Positions 1 to 9,121 of a DNA stretch of 64,000 bases are shown here, in pieces. The notes under the pieces are model-generated. The model was not told the origin of the DNA, did not search any database, and saw nothing but the letters and a program-made list of their open reading frames with translations. The stretch spans positions 124,001-188,000 of the forward strand of contig DAIQON010000001.1 in the NCBI GenBank assembly GCA_036787835.1, given 5' to 3'. This stretch comes from DAIQON01 sp036787835 (GTDB lineage: Bacteria > Patescibacteriota > Saccharimonadia > Saccharimonadales > UBA4665). The position numbers and the translations under genes were made by a program. Position 1 is the first letter of the stretch. Each line of letters begins with the position of its first letter.

Positions 1-321
1 AATTCATTAGTATCATTAGTCTTTTTCTTGCTGACTGCGATGTGGTTTGGCTTTATTTTCTTTTTAGGCTACAGCGCAGAACATCGTCGCAGCCGGTGGT
101 TCGCTTTCATATTGATTGGCTGTGAGTTTATAACTCTACTTGCTGATGGCTATATTAATTTCCCTAGAGACTCTAATATTCTATCGAAAGGGACTAGCTT
201 GCTCGACAGCCTTCTAAGTATCTGGATAATCTACTTGGCTTTCCGCTTGTTTATTGCGGGAAACAAACGAATTGTTAAAAAGCCGATTACCGCCAGAGTA
301 CGAAACCGCAAAAGGGACTAA
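1..321 (+). CDS. C-terminal part of an unrecognised integral membrane protein (5' end outside window)
   Basis: The frame is open from the first base, so the gene starts upstream of the window. About 106 residues are visible. A hydrophobic segment lies at the very start (SLVFFLLTAMWFGFIFFLG), a second near visible residues 37-53 and a third near 77-92, followed by a basic tail (KKPITARVRNRKRD). That is the shape of a small multi-helix membrane protein with a cytoplasmic C terminus. I recognise no family. Its stop overlaps the stop of the convergent polA gene by four bases. Confidence 0.6.
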   Translation, partial: NSLVSLVFFLLTAMWFGFIFFLGYSAEHRRSRWFAFILIGCEFITLLADGYINFPRDSNILSKGTSLLDSLLSIWIIYLAFRLFIAGNKRIVKKPITARVRNRKRD

Positions 322-2969
322 AGCTCTCCCCAGTTCTTACCAATAGTGACATCGACATCTAAACTGACTGGCAGCGAATAAACTTCTTCCATCGCCTGCT
401 TGAGTAGCTTGGCTAAATTAGCCGATACTGATTCGGGACATTCTACTAAAATTGAGTCGTGGATTTGTAACAGTAAATTGCAGTCATTGTGCTGGTTTTT
501 AAGTATATCCTCGCATTTGATCATCGCCATTTTCATAAGATCGGCTTCTGTACCCTGGATCGGCATATTGATAGCTGCCCGCTCTGCCGCTTGACGAACA
601 ATGAAGTTGTTGGAATGAAGGTCTGGCAGCAGTCTTCTTCGCCCAAAGAGTGTTTCAACATAGCCAGTTTTACGGGCTTCAACAATAAGTCGGTCCATAT
701 AGTCGAATAATGGCTTTCTAAGCTCTTTGTACTTATTAATAAAATCTTGAGCCTGCTCATAGGTCATACCCGTTGCAACTGTTAGGCCGTGTGGACTCAT
801 CCCATAAATAATTCCAAAGTTAATTACCTTTGCTGCACGTCGCATCTGCTTAGTTACATCCTCTGGTTCTCTGCCATAAACTTGAGCGGCAGTCATTAAG
901 TGGATGTCAGCGCCTCGATTAAACATCCCGATTAGCTCTTTATCTTCGGCTAAGATTGCTGCTAAACGAAGTTCGAACTGTGAATAGTCAGCGCTAATAA
1001 GTACATTGCCCTTCCCGGCAACAAATGCCGTCCTAATATTTCTGCCTAGTTCGGTACGAATAGGAATATTCTGCAGATTAGGATCCATTGAACTTAACCT
1101 TCCAGTTTGGGCAACAGTTAAGCTAAAGGTAGTGTGCAGTCTTGAATTTTCGTCTACCTGCTTTGGTAATGAGTCGACATAGGTGCTCTTTAGTTTTGCA
1201 ACTTCACGGTAATTTGAAATAAGACTAATTATTGGGTGCACGGCAATTAGTTTATCTAGTTCACTGGCGGCAGTTGAGTAGCCCGTTTTAGTCTTCTTAA
1301 TACCTTGAGTCGGAATATTTAGGTTAGTTTCGCCGAATAAAATTTCAGCTAACTGACTGGGGCTTGAGATGTTAAATTCTTGATCGGCATAGCCATAAAT
1401 TTGCTGTTCGAGGTCAGATATAGAGTCGTTAATTTGCTCACTGAATTTAGCTAGATAATTTACATCCAACTGAATACCAACTTTCTCCATTCTGGCTAAT
1501 ACTTCTATGACTGGCCATTCAATATCTTGGGCTAGCTTATTTATTTTTGATAGTTTTTTTAGTTCATCCAGTTGCTGCTTATATATTGCTTGAATAATTG
1601 ACATGATCTCTGGGGCTCTAGTGACTAGCTCCTGGTCATCTAGATCTTCTAATGATGAGCCGCCATAGTTTAAATCAACCCTTGCTTGGTCAGTAAGTAA
1701 TTGAACTTTATCTAAAGAGTTAATTAAGAACGAACCTATAAGAATATCGTGACTCACTTGGGGTAAGTTTTCGGCTCCAATTTCAAGAAGTAGTTTGAGG
1801 CTGTTCTTTATATCGTGGCCAACCAATTTTTTTGCTTTGCCAATTACGTCTAAAACTTGTTTTTTATCCAACTTGGCAAGTTCGAGTGTATATACCTGTT
1901 TACCACCTGAACTCAAAATTATATACTTTGGATCAACCCCATGCTTGCCTCCAGATCGAGTGTATATATAGGTTATGTCGCCGCCGAAAACAACGTGTTC
2001 AAGTTTTTGATCACTGTCAATAAGGATATTCGTACCGACCGTTATTGAGGTTGAGGGCAGTTCTGGTTGATGAACATAGCCTGGCAATACCTCACTTAAC
2101 TTATTAACTAGACTCTTAAACTGTAGCCTGGATAATATGACCCTTAATTCTTCTGATTTAATGTTGCTACCATCTACTTGGTTAAGGTCTAATTTAATCG
2201 GAGCATCAGTCCAAATCCTGGCTAGTTCTTTGCTTAGATATGCCAGGTCCTTCCCTTCTTCAAGCTTTTTCTTTAGTGTGGGCTTTATAAGCTCAATATT
2301 TTCATACACTCCGTCTAGAGTCTTGTACTCCTTAAGTAGTTCGACTGCTCCTTTTTCACCGATACCAGGAACGCCTGGAATATTATCCGAGCTATCCCCT
2401 TTTAGTGACTTGAGATCCAAAAACTGATTTACCTCAATGCCATATTTTGCTTCAAACGACTTTGGTGAATATAGTTCAATGTTACTTAGGCCAGTTTTTA
2501 GGGCATAGACCTTAACATGTGTATTTACTAGCTGCAGCATGTCCATATCCGAGGTTATTAAGATAGTTTCAATCGATTTCTGTTTCGCTTGTACGGCTAG
2601 GGCTCCCATAATATCGTCCGCCTCATAATCATCTAGCTCATATAACGGCCAACCAAAGGCATCTAATAGCTCGTGAAGTATCGGTATTTGGGCGTAGAAG
2701 TCTGCTGGGGCAGGTTTTCGTCCAGCTTTATATTCTGGATAGAGGGCTAGTCGTTTACGAATATTAGTTTTTGGCTTATCCCAGGCAACGGCTACATAGT
2801 CTGGTTTTAGACGTTTAATAACCTCGAGTGCCATAGTCGCAAAGCCGAAAACACCACCTGTTGGCGTTCCGTCCGCGGTTCTAAGGTTTGGCATCGCATA
2901 ATAGCCACGGTAGAAAACGCTTTTGCCGTCAATAATAACGAGCTTCTTAGGTTCCGCTGCTTGCCCCAT
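318..2969 (-). CDS. polA: DNA polymerase I
   Basis: Family A polymerase of 883 residues, the usual full length, for Okazaki-fragment maturation and repair. The N-terminal 5' nuclease domain (about residues 8-290) has DGKSVFYRGYYA, YEADDIMG, TSDMDMLQL and the GDSSDNIPGVPGIGEK helix-hairpin-helix. The polymerase domain has motif A DYSQFELR (catalytic D661), the O helix RRAAKVINFGIIYG and motif C with D838. The middle 3'-5' exonuclease domain (about 315-470) lacks the DxE and later Asp residues: the GHDIKNS segment has Asn389 where E. coli has D424, so proofreading is probably absent, as in Taq. Motif C reads HDS rather than the usual HDE. A TATACT box lies 8 bases before the ATG. Confidence 0.97.
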   Translation of the reverse strand: MGQAAEPKKLVIIDGKSVFYRGYYAMPNLRTADGTPTGGVFGFATMALEVIKRLKPDYVAVAWDKPKTNIRKRLALYPEYKAGRKPAPADFYAQIPILHELLDAFGWPLYELDDYEADDIMGALAVQAKQKSIETILITSDMDMLQLVNTHVKVYALKTGLSNIELYSPKSFEAKYGIEVNQFLDLKSLKGDSSDNIPGVPGIGEKGAVELLKEYKTLDGVYENIELIKPTLKKKLEEGKDLAYLSKELARIWTDAPIKLDLNQVDGSNIKSEELRVILSRLQFKSLVNKLSEVLPGYVHQPELPSTSITVGTNILIDSDQKLEHVVFGGDITYIYTRSGGKHGVDPKYIILSSGGKQVYTLELAKLDKKQVLDVIGKAKKLVGHDIKNSLKLLLEIGAENLPQVSHDILIGSFLINSLDKVQLLTDQARVDLNYGGSSLEDLDDQELVTRAPEIMSIIQAIYKQQLDELKKLSKINKLAQDIEWPVIEVLARMEKVGIQLDVNYLAKFSEQINDSISDLEQQIYGYADQEFNISSPSQLAEILFGETNLNIPTQGIKKTKTGYSTAASELDKLIAVHPIISLISNYREVAKLKSTYVDSLPKQVDENSRLHTTFSLTVAQTGRLSSMDPNLQNIPIRTELGRNIRTAFVAGKGNVLISADYSQFELRLAAILAEDKELIGMFNRGADIHLMTAAQVYGREPEDVTKQMRRAAKVINFGIIYGMSPHGLTVATGMTYEQAQDFINKYKELRKPLFDYMDRLIVEARKTGYVETLFGRRRLLPDLHSNNFIVRQAAERAAINMPIQGTEADLMKMAMIKCEDILKNQHNDCNLLLQIHDSILVECPESVSANLAKLLKQAMEEVYSLPVSLDVDVTIGKNWGEL

Positions 2970-2977
2970 ATATTCTT

Positions 2978-2983
2978 AGTATA
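2978..2983 (-). promoter_or_regulatory. -10 box of polA, near-leaderless
   Basis: TATACT on the minus strand, with 8 bases between it and the polA ATG. The predicted start is about 2 nt before the codon. No Shine-Dalgarno sequence is visible and no convincing -35 box is seen. Confidence 0.55.
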
Positions 2984-3009
2984 CAAGAGAAGGTACAGAT
3001 TATCTGCGC

Positions 3010-3891
3010 TTAACTATGTACCAAAGCCTGTTTTTCAGCCTTAAGTTTAATTAGTTCGTCTCTAACTCTAGCAATCTCTGCGAGAACCGACTCTATGGTT
3101 AAATCCCCTAGGCGGTCACTGCCTAACGCTTCCAAGACATCTCCGCCTACTGTAGATATATCAAATTTGCGGTCATATATAAGACTCGCTCTGTCTACCT
3201 GAGTCCATGACGCTGGATGATCCGTAGTCGAAACTAATGCTAGGCTCGACGTTGTATCCAAATAATTAGTTAAAACTTCAGATATAAAACCAAGTAAAGC
3301 CACAGAATCGGGGGTGAATCTTGAAGCCGGCTTCTTTTCGGCATCGATAAATGTTTCGCTATCGATTCTAATAATAAGTACGTCCTGATCGCCTATTTGG
3401 CCGATCTTTTTAAGCTGTCCAGAGGGTTGTTCCATAAACGAGTTACCTTCAGCAACTTGATAACTAAAAGGTAACACTTCATCCTGCTCAAGAGGAATAA
3501 AGCCATCACAGCTCGTAGCAATCAGCCGAACCATATCGTACTCAAACCTAAGATTACCGACACCATAGTTTTCAATCAGATAATCTATTTCGTCTTCGCT
3601 AAGTCTTCTATGAACTTGACCACTAAAAACTATTGCTCGAGCATTGTCGGCGATGTTTGCCTTGGCTTCAACTTCCCAAGGCTTACCGGCTTCGATTAAT
3701 TGATACTCGGCTTGGCTCGGATGATCTTGCCTGTCGCCAAAACCATAGTTATAGGCCACATTGACTAATCGTCGTAATTGGTCTGTAGTTACCTGCTGCG
3801 TAGCGTCGAACCCATCAACAAGACCTGAGAGCATATCTATATGAACTTGGGTCAAGTCTTCTTCTACAGAATGTCTAGCTAGCTCTGGCAT
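3010..3891 (-). CDS. Hypothetical protein, C-terminal coiled coil
   Basis: I do not recognise this 293-residue protein. It looks soluble: no signal peptide or membrane helix. The central part alternates helices and strands (ARAIVFSG near residue 86, DVLIIRIDSETF near 170). The last 35 residues (IARVRDELIKLKAEKQAL) form a likely coiled coil. The ATG follows the stop of the upstream gene by about 22 bases on the same strand, so the two are probably one transcription unit. No SD is visible. It is probably a lineage-specific protein. Confidence 0.65.
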   Translation of the reverse strand: MPELARHSVEEDLTQVHIDMLSGLVDGFDATQQVTTDQLRRLVNVAYNYGFGDRQDHPSQAEYQLIEAGKPWEVEAKANIADNARAIVFSGQVHRRLSEDEIDYLIENYGVGNLRFEYDMVRLIATSCDGFIPLEQDEVLPFSYQVAEGNSFMEQPSGQLKKIGQIGDQDVLIIRIDSETFIDAEKKPASRFTPDSVALLGFISEVLTNYLDTTSSLALVSTTDHPASWTQVDRASLIYDRKFDISTVGGDVLEALGSDRLGDLTIESVLAEIARVRDELIKLKAEKQALVHS

Positions 3892-3913
3892 ATAAAAATT
3901 ATTTCACTTCTTA

Positions 3914-4459
3914 CTAAGTAAAGGCTGATAATATTCTTCGTAATCTGCCGTGTGATTGCAGAGCAGTTGCTTGTACTTGGTTGGCCGTCTCTACATTACG
4001 TTTAGCAATTTGCAATAACCCGCCGTGATATCTCTGTATTACCTTGCCCTCCGCTTTTGCGGCAACAAAGGATTCAAGAGTCTTGGCTAGCATCCTAAGC
4101 AGCATGCTGTCTGATGTTCCGTCATCAGAGACTAACTCCCAAGCGTCTGGGTCGTAAGTAAAGCCTTCGGGGCTATAACCAAGGGTTCTATTTTTATTAA
4201 CCACTGGATTATGAGTACCGAGTATTTGGAAAGCACTTGGGCTTTTACCGCCGGCAATTAGGTTTACAACGTCGTACTTTGGCCCGTCTTGCTCGGCAAC
4301 GCTCCAATATGCGCCCCAAGTAAGTCCATCAACATCGATCATTACTGGTTCAGATCCAAGCATTCCAACGTACGGATCAAAACTATGGGTAAATTCTGAT
4401 GCAGCGGCTTGAAGTCTGGCTTCGGTAGTAACCACTTCTGGTGTTGCTTCAATAACCAT
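3914..4459 (-). CDS. Hypothetical soluble protein
   Basis: An unrecognised protein of 181 residues. I place the start at the ATG at 4459 (MVIEATPEV) because GGAG lies 6 bases upstream; a longer frame from a TTG at 4471 would run through that SD. The protein is mixed alpha/beta without membrane segments, with an Asp/Gly-rich centre (FTYDPDAWELVSDDGTSD) and an amphipathic C-terminal helix. It is probably the first gene of a two-gene unit with the downstream 293-residue protein. Function unknown. Confidence 0.65.
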   Translation of the reverse strand: MVIEATPEVVTTEARLQAAASEFTHSFDPYVGMLGSEPVMIDVDGLTWGAYWSVAEQDGPKYDVVNLIAGGKSPSAFQILGTHNPVVNKNRTLGYSPEGFTYDPDAWELVSDDGTSDSMLLRMLAKTLESFVAAKAEGKVIQRYHGGLLQIAKRNVETANQVQATALQSHGRLRRILSAFT

Positions 4460-4587
4460 AAAAAACTCCAATTATTATACTATGCAATATTATAGCATAT
4501 TAATGTAATTAGTTGTATGATAAATATAACCACTTTCGACAACTATTCATGTCTAAATTCTTAGTTAGTCATGAGCCCAAACATCGG

Positions 4588-4593
4588 TATAAT
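4588..4593 (+). promoter_or_regulatory. -10 box of the P-type ATPase gene, near-leaderless
   Basis: A perfect TATAAT with 8 bases between it and the ATG at 4602. The predicted transcript starts about 2 nt before the codon. No SD is present. Confidence 0.6.
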
Positions 4594-4601
4594 GCTTATG
4601 T

Positions 4602-7397
4602 ATGGATAGCTATAAACGCCTAAATTATTACCGAATCACCGCGGCTGAAGTCTTAGAGCAGCTCCATAGCAATGAAACTGGACTATCTAATAAAGAAGCT
4701 AAAGTCCGAATCACCAGATTGGGGCCCAATAGTCTGGCAAAAACCCATCATGAAACTGCAATTGTCACATTTATAAGACAGTTTAAAAACCTACTTGTCA
4801 TCATGCTGCTTGTCAGCGCAACCTTTGCTATTTACCTACATGATTCTAAGACTGCTACAATCCTTATTCTGATCGCCTTAATGAACGCGATTGTTGGCTA
4901 TACCCAAGAACATAAAGCCGAAACCCTAATGACTAGCCTAGAGAAACTGCTAGTATCAAAAGCCAAGGTACTAAGGTCAGGAAAGTTAGTTGAAATTGAT
5001 TCAACTGAAGTCGTTATGGGTGACATTATATATGTTGAAGAGGGTGATAGTGTCCCGGCAGACCTTAGGGTTATAGAAGAAGACGAACTTAGCACAAATG
5101 ACTTTGCTCTAACTGGTGAATCAAACCCTAGTAGAAAATTCGTCCATGCAATTTCAGGTGATGTTCCACTCGGTAGTAGACACAATATTGTATTTATGGG
5201 TACAACCGTAGCTACCGGTAGCGCGCATGGTGTAGCAGTTGGAACCGGTATGCATAGCGAGCTTGGTCGAATAGCTAGTTTAAGCCAGGCAGCCCCAAGC
5301 GAATCGTCACCCCTGCAAAAGGAGATGAATAACTTGGCAACTAGACTCGCTCAAGGAACGGTTATTCTAGCTTTAGCACTTATATTTATTGCCTTAAAGT
5401 CGCATCTTGGTCTAGACAAATCGATTCTGTTTGGTATCGCTATTGGAGCGGCGATGATTCCTAATGGTTTAGTAGCTGAGGTTAATATCACCCTGGCTCA
5501 GGCCGCTAACAAGCTAGCTAAAGCAAAGGCACTCGTTAAAAAGCTGGCTTCAGTCGAAACCTTAGGTGCTGCTAACTTCATTCTTACAGACAAGACCGGC
5601 ACCTTAACTAAGAATGAAATGACGGTTGAGCGGTTAATAATTGGTAATAAAATATATAAAGTAAGCGGCACTGGCTACGAAACTAACGGGGTCATAAATG
5701 ACTCAAATGGTAAGCCTATCACTGAAGGTGAGTTAAATGATCTTGATTTATTCTTTGCTGCTGGGGCTCTCGCTTCAAACGCCAAAGTAAACCCACCTGA
5801 CGATGAACACCAAACTTGGTACGTCCTTGGTGACCCGACTGAAGGCGCCTTAATTACCCTTGCCCGTAAAGCAAAAATAGATATAGAAAAATGGGAACTA
5901 GATAATCCCGAGATAAAGGAATACCAGTTTGACTCAGCCAGAAAATTACTAAGCTCAGTCAGAAGCCGTGGCACCCAATCAATTGTCTATATTAAGGGCG
6001 CACCAGAAGCAGTCTTAAGTCGCAGCCAAGAAATCTGGGATCATGGCCACGTGCGAAAACTAACTGAAAAAGATAGGGAATTCTTTACTAGTTATAACGA
6101 AAAAGAAGCAAAATCTGCCATGCGAAACCTAGCCATGGCCTATAGAATACTGCCGGAAAAGTTTGAGCTAAAAAAATGGCCAATGGAGAAAGTCGAGCAA
6201 CAATTTATATTCCTAGGGATCGTCAGTATGATCGACCCTATACGTGAAGCCGTTCCAGGAGCAATGAAGGTAGCCAGGCAAGCCCATGTAAAGGTATCAG
6301 TAATTACCGGTGACTACCCTACTACGGCGATGGCTATAGCTGAAAAGGCCAACCTGGCAGACGAAGTAAATATTGTGCTCGGTGAAGAGTTAGAAAAGCT
6401 AGCAGATAGCCAAATCCTAGATTTGGTCGAAAAAGGTGGGGCTGTATTTTCCCGAGTCTCTCCAGAAGATAAGCTGCGAATCGTAGAAATAGTTAAACAT
6501 AGTAATCATGTAGTAGCAGTGACTGGTGACGGTATTAATGATGCGCCAGCACTTAAGCGGGCAGACATTGGCGTAGCTATGGGGAAAACCGGAACTGACG
6601 TTGCAAAGAACTCAGCTGATATTGTCTTACTAGACGACAGCTTTGATACATTAGTTGGCGCTATTGAGCAAGGCCGTCTGACTTTCCAAAACATTAAAAA
6701 GGCAGCTCGCTGTGCCTTGACAGATAATGCCGGTGAGTTAATTACGGTACTAATAGGGCTGGCCACTTTAGCTATGTTCCATGTACCACCAGCAATTAGT
6801 CCAATACAGATTCTAGCGATTGATGTAGTCGCCCAGATACTACCAATAACCGCGCTCGGCTGGGATAAACCACTCGATAATTTAATGAAAGAAAAGCCAA
6901 GAAATCTAAAAGACCATATCATTAATCGGAAAGCCATAGGTGGCTTCATTGGCTTCGGTGCGCTCGCAGCAATTTTTGCCTACTTAAACTTCCTGCTGTT
7001 CTTTGTTAGACACAACTTAAGCCCGACCTATATTGGAACAACAAACCCAATTTACTTAGAGGCTACCACTCTTACCTACTTAACGCTGGTTCTTTGTCTA
7101 TATGTCTACTTAATGTTCGAACGGGCCGACATCCATGAAAAGTTCTTTACAAAGTATCTATGGAGTAATAGCCGGCTATTAATAGCGCTTGGTGTATCCC
7201 TATTCTTGATTGGCAATGTAGTCTATAACCCAGTTGTGGGGCCATACTTTAATAGCGCACCGCTTAGTTTAATGGATTGGGTCACAGCAATCATGTTTGC
7301 AGGCCTTTACATGGTCTTTAGGCTGTTGCAGCGACATACCCGCAAACACACCAGAAAAGCCGTTGTTAAGCTCCATGAGAGTGTCTCGGCGATCTAG
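4602..7397 (+). CDS. P-type cation-transporting ATPase (P2-like)
   Basis: ATP-driven ion pump of the inner membrane, 931 residues, full length. N-terminal cation-ATPase domain, TM1-2 at about 60-95, actuator loop with TGES, phosphorylation motif DKTGTLT with D330, KGAPE in the nucleotide domain, TGD near 565 and the hinge TGDGINDAPAL, then six C-terminal TM helices. The layout is that of SERCA or Na,K-ATPase relatives. Ion-site residues differ: TM4 reads PNGL (N288) instead of PEGL, and TM6 reads D741-VV-A-Q745 where SERCA has N796, T799 and D800, while TM5 keeps N709 and E712. Calcium specificity therefore cannot be assumed. The 3' end overlaps the convergent kinase gene by four bases. Confidence 0.93.
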   Translation: MDSYKRLNYYRITAAEVLEQLHSNETGLSNKEAKVRITRLGPNSLAKTHHETAIVTFIRQFKNLLVIMLLVSATFAIYLHDSKTATILILIALMNAIVGYTQEHKAETLMTSLEKLLVSKAKVLRSGKLVEIDSTEVVMGDIIYVEEGDSVPADLRVIEEDELSTNDFALTGESNPSRKFVHAISGDVPLGSRHNIVFMGTTVATGSAHGVAVGTGMHSELGRIASLSQAAPSESSPLQKEMNNLATRLAQGTVILALALIFIALKSHLGLDKSILFGIAIGAAMIPNGLVAEVNITLAQAANKLAKAKALVKKLASVETLGAANFILTDKTGTLTKNEMTVERLIIGNKIYKVSGTGYETNGVINDSNGKPITEGELNDLDLFFAAGALASNAKVNPPDDEHQTWYVLGDPTEGALITLARKAKIDIEKWELDNPEIKEYQFDSARKLLSSVRSRGTQSIVYIKGAPEAVLSRSQEIWDHGHVRKLTEKDREFFTSYNEKEAKSAMRNLAMAYRILPEKFELKKWPMEKVEQQFIFLGIVSMIDPIREAVPGAMKVARQAHVKVSVITGDYPTTAMAIAEKANLADEVNIVLGEELEKLADSQILDLVEKGGAVFSRVSPEDKLRIVEIVKHSNHVVAVTGDGINDAPALKRADIGVAMGKTGTDVAKNSADIVLLDDSFDTLVGAIEQGRLTFQNIKKAARCALTDNAGELITVLIGLATLAMFHVPPAISPIQILAIDVVAQILPITALGWDKPLDNLMKEKPRNLKDHIINRKAIGGFIGFGALAAIFAYLNFLLFFVRHNLSPTYIGTTNPIYLEATTLTYLTLVLCLYVYLMFERADIHEKFFTKYLWSNSRLLIALGVSLFLIGNVVYNPVVGPYFNSAPLSLMDWVTAIMFAGLYMVFRLLQRHTRKHTRKAVVKLHESVSAI

Positions 7398-7987
7398 TTA
7401 AACAGGGTCTCAGCTATAACTTGTCTGAAAGCTTCAATATCTGACGAATCTGTGTTAAGTGTAATATCACTTTTTTCTTTAACAGACTGCATATCTAGAG
7501 TGGCTTCGTCGGCACCTTCAGCACGATTCATTTCAGCAGCTTCATGCACTATAAACTCGTCAAAAGTAATATCGTCTTCATGAGAACGACCTCGTTCCTC
7601 AGCACTACTTTGAATTCTTTTGTAACGTACTTTTGGATCGGCATCAAGCCAGACTACTATGCCTCCCCTCTCGTGAACCCGGTCAACTTCACCTGGGTTC
7701 CTAAGACTAGCCACGACCAAACCTGAATAGTCTTTAGTAGAGTTATTAAATAGTTCTAGCGCTTTATCTATGAGTACCCCAAGACCGCCTGTTCTACGCC
7801 ACTCAGCACTTATAGTCCTTAGGGTTAGCCTAGAAGTAGTAAGACCACGTTTTATTGCTTCGTCGCGTAGTAGATCTGTAACCGAGACGAATAAATAGTT
7901 GTGATCTTTGGAAATTAGACTTGCAGTAGTGTCTTTGCCGCTACCATTAGTCCCGGATAAACCAATTATTTTAACCATTTCGCCCAT
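7394..7987 (-). CDS. P-loop nucleotide kinase (dephospho-CoA kinase / NMP kinase-like)
   Basis: A 197-residue P-loop kinase with Walker A GTNGSGKDT near residues 11-19, a lid-like region rich in Arg/Glu (AEERGRSHEDD) and the strand VVWLDADPKVRYKRI typical of dephospho-CoA and adenylate kinases. The exact substrate cannot be told from sequence. The gene starts directly after the rpoD stop (TAG then ATG), so it is the last gene of the dnaG-rpoD operon; a second in-frame ATG three codons later is an alternative start. The end overlaps the convergent ATPase stop. Confidence 0.8.
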   Translation of the reverse strand: MGEMVKIIGLSGTNGSGKDTTASLISKDHNYLFVSVTDLLRDEAIKRGLTTSRLTLRTISAEWRRTGGLGVLIDKALELFNNSTKDYSGLVVASLRNPGEVDRVHERGGIVVWLDADPKVRYKRIQSSAEERGRSHEDDITFDEFIVHEAAEMNRAEGADEATLDMQSVKEKSDITLNTDSSDIEAFRQVIAETLFN

Positions 7988-9121
7988 CTACTTAATATAG
8001 TCGTGTAGTTTTTTAGCATCACGGTGTTTTCGAAGCTTAGCTAAAGCCTTAGCTTCAATCTGTCTAATTCGCTCTCTAGTTACTGAGAACTCTTGACCAA
8101 CCTCTTCGAGAGTATGGCTCTTTCCATCCTCAAGCCCGAAACGTAGTTTAAGAATCTTTTGCTCGCGTTCAGTTAATGCACCAAGCATGTCTTTAACCTG
8201 CTCTTTAAGTAGTTGCCCAGTCGCAGATTCCTCAGGCGAAATAGTGTCTTCGTCTTCAATAAAGTCGGCAAGTACTGAGTCTTCTTCATCGTCACGAATT
8301 GAAGCATCAAGTGAACTAATGTCCTGTTTAATCTTCATTATGTGCTCGACTTTATCTACTTCAATTTCCATTGCTTGGGCAATTTCTTCGTTTGTGGGTT
8401 CTCGGTTCAATTCTTGGGTAAGTCGTCTTTGGGTTCGAAGCAACTTGTTAATTGTTTCCACCATGTGAACCGGGATCCTAATTGTACGAGCCTGGTCAGC
8501 TATGGCGCGAGTTATGGCCTGTCTAATCCACCATGTAGCGTAAGTAGAAAATTTAAAACCTTTGTCTGGGTCAAATTTCTCTACAGCACGAAGCAGTCCA
8601 GTGTTGCCTTCTTGAATTAAATCAAGAAGATCAAGCCCACGACCAACATATCGCTTAGCAATTGATACCACTAGCCGCATGTTAGCTTCGGCCATCTTGT
8701 CTTTTGCGTCGATATCTCCGGCAACAACTCTTTGCGCCAAAGCTAATTCTTCGTCGGCAGATAACAGAGGGATTTTACCGATTTCTCGGAGGTAAAGTCG
8801 AACCGAGTCATCAGCGATATCGTCATCTAGATAGACAGCTGCAGCATTGGCTAGCTCTTCGTCACTGTCTTCTGCTGCCCACTCATCGGCAAGAACGGTG
8901 TCATCCGCTTCAGTTGTTGTTATTTCGATACTTGCATCTGCCAGTTCGGTATAAAGTGAATCCATCGCTTCGGCATTTTCAGGAACATCTGGATAAAGGG
9001 CTAGTAGGGTTCGTTGATCAACATGACCATCTTTTTTAGCTTTATCTAGAAGATTCTTTCTTTGCTCTTCGATGCTTAATTCACTGGCAGCTGCTTTTGA
9101 GGATTGTGCTTTTTTCGCCAT
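7988..9121 (-). CDS. rpoD: Primary sigma factor RpoD/SigA
   Basis: Sigma-70 housekeeping factor, 377 residues, short like Gram-positive SigA. A region 1.1-like N terminus with an acidic linker precedes region 1.2 (DSVRLYLREIGKIPLL, about 105-120). Region 2 has NMRLVVSIAKRYVGRGL, DLIQEGNTGLLRAVEKF and YATWWIRQAITRAI for -10 recognition. Region 4 ends with VTRERIRQIEAKALAKLR for -35 recognition. The ATG overlaps the dnaG stop by one base (TAATG), so translation is probably coupled. Its region 2 fits the TATAAT-type -10 boxes found across this window. Confidence 0.97.
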   Translation of the reverse strand: MAKKAQSSKAAASELSIEEQRKNLLDKAKKDGHVDQRTLLALYPDVPENAEAMDSLYTELADASIEITTTEADDTVLADEWAAEDSDEELANAAAVYLDDDIADDSVRLYLREIGKIPLLSADEELALAQRVVAGDIDAKDKMAEANMRLVVSIAKRYVGRGLDLLDLIQEGNTGLLRAVEKFDPDKGFKFSTYATWWIRQAITRAIADQARTIRIPVHMVETINKLLRTQRRLTQELNREPTNEEIAQAMEIEVDKVEHIMKIKQDISSLDASIRDDEEDSVLADFIEDEDTISPEESATGQLLKEQVKDMLGALTEREQKILKLRFGLEDGKSHTLEEVGQEFSVTRERIRQIEAKALAKLRKHRDAKKLHDYIK

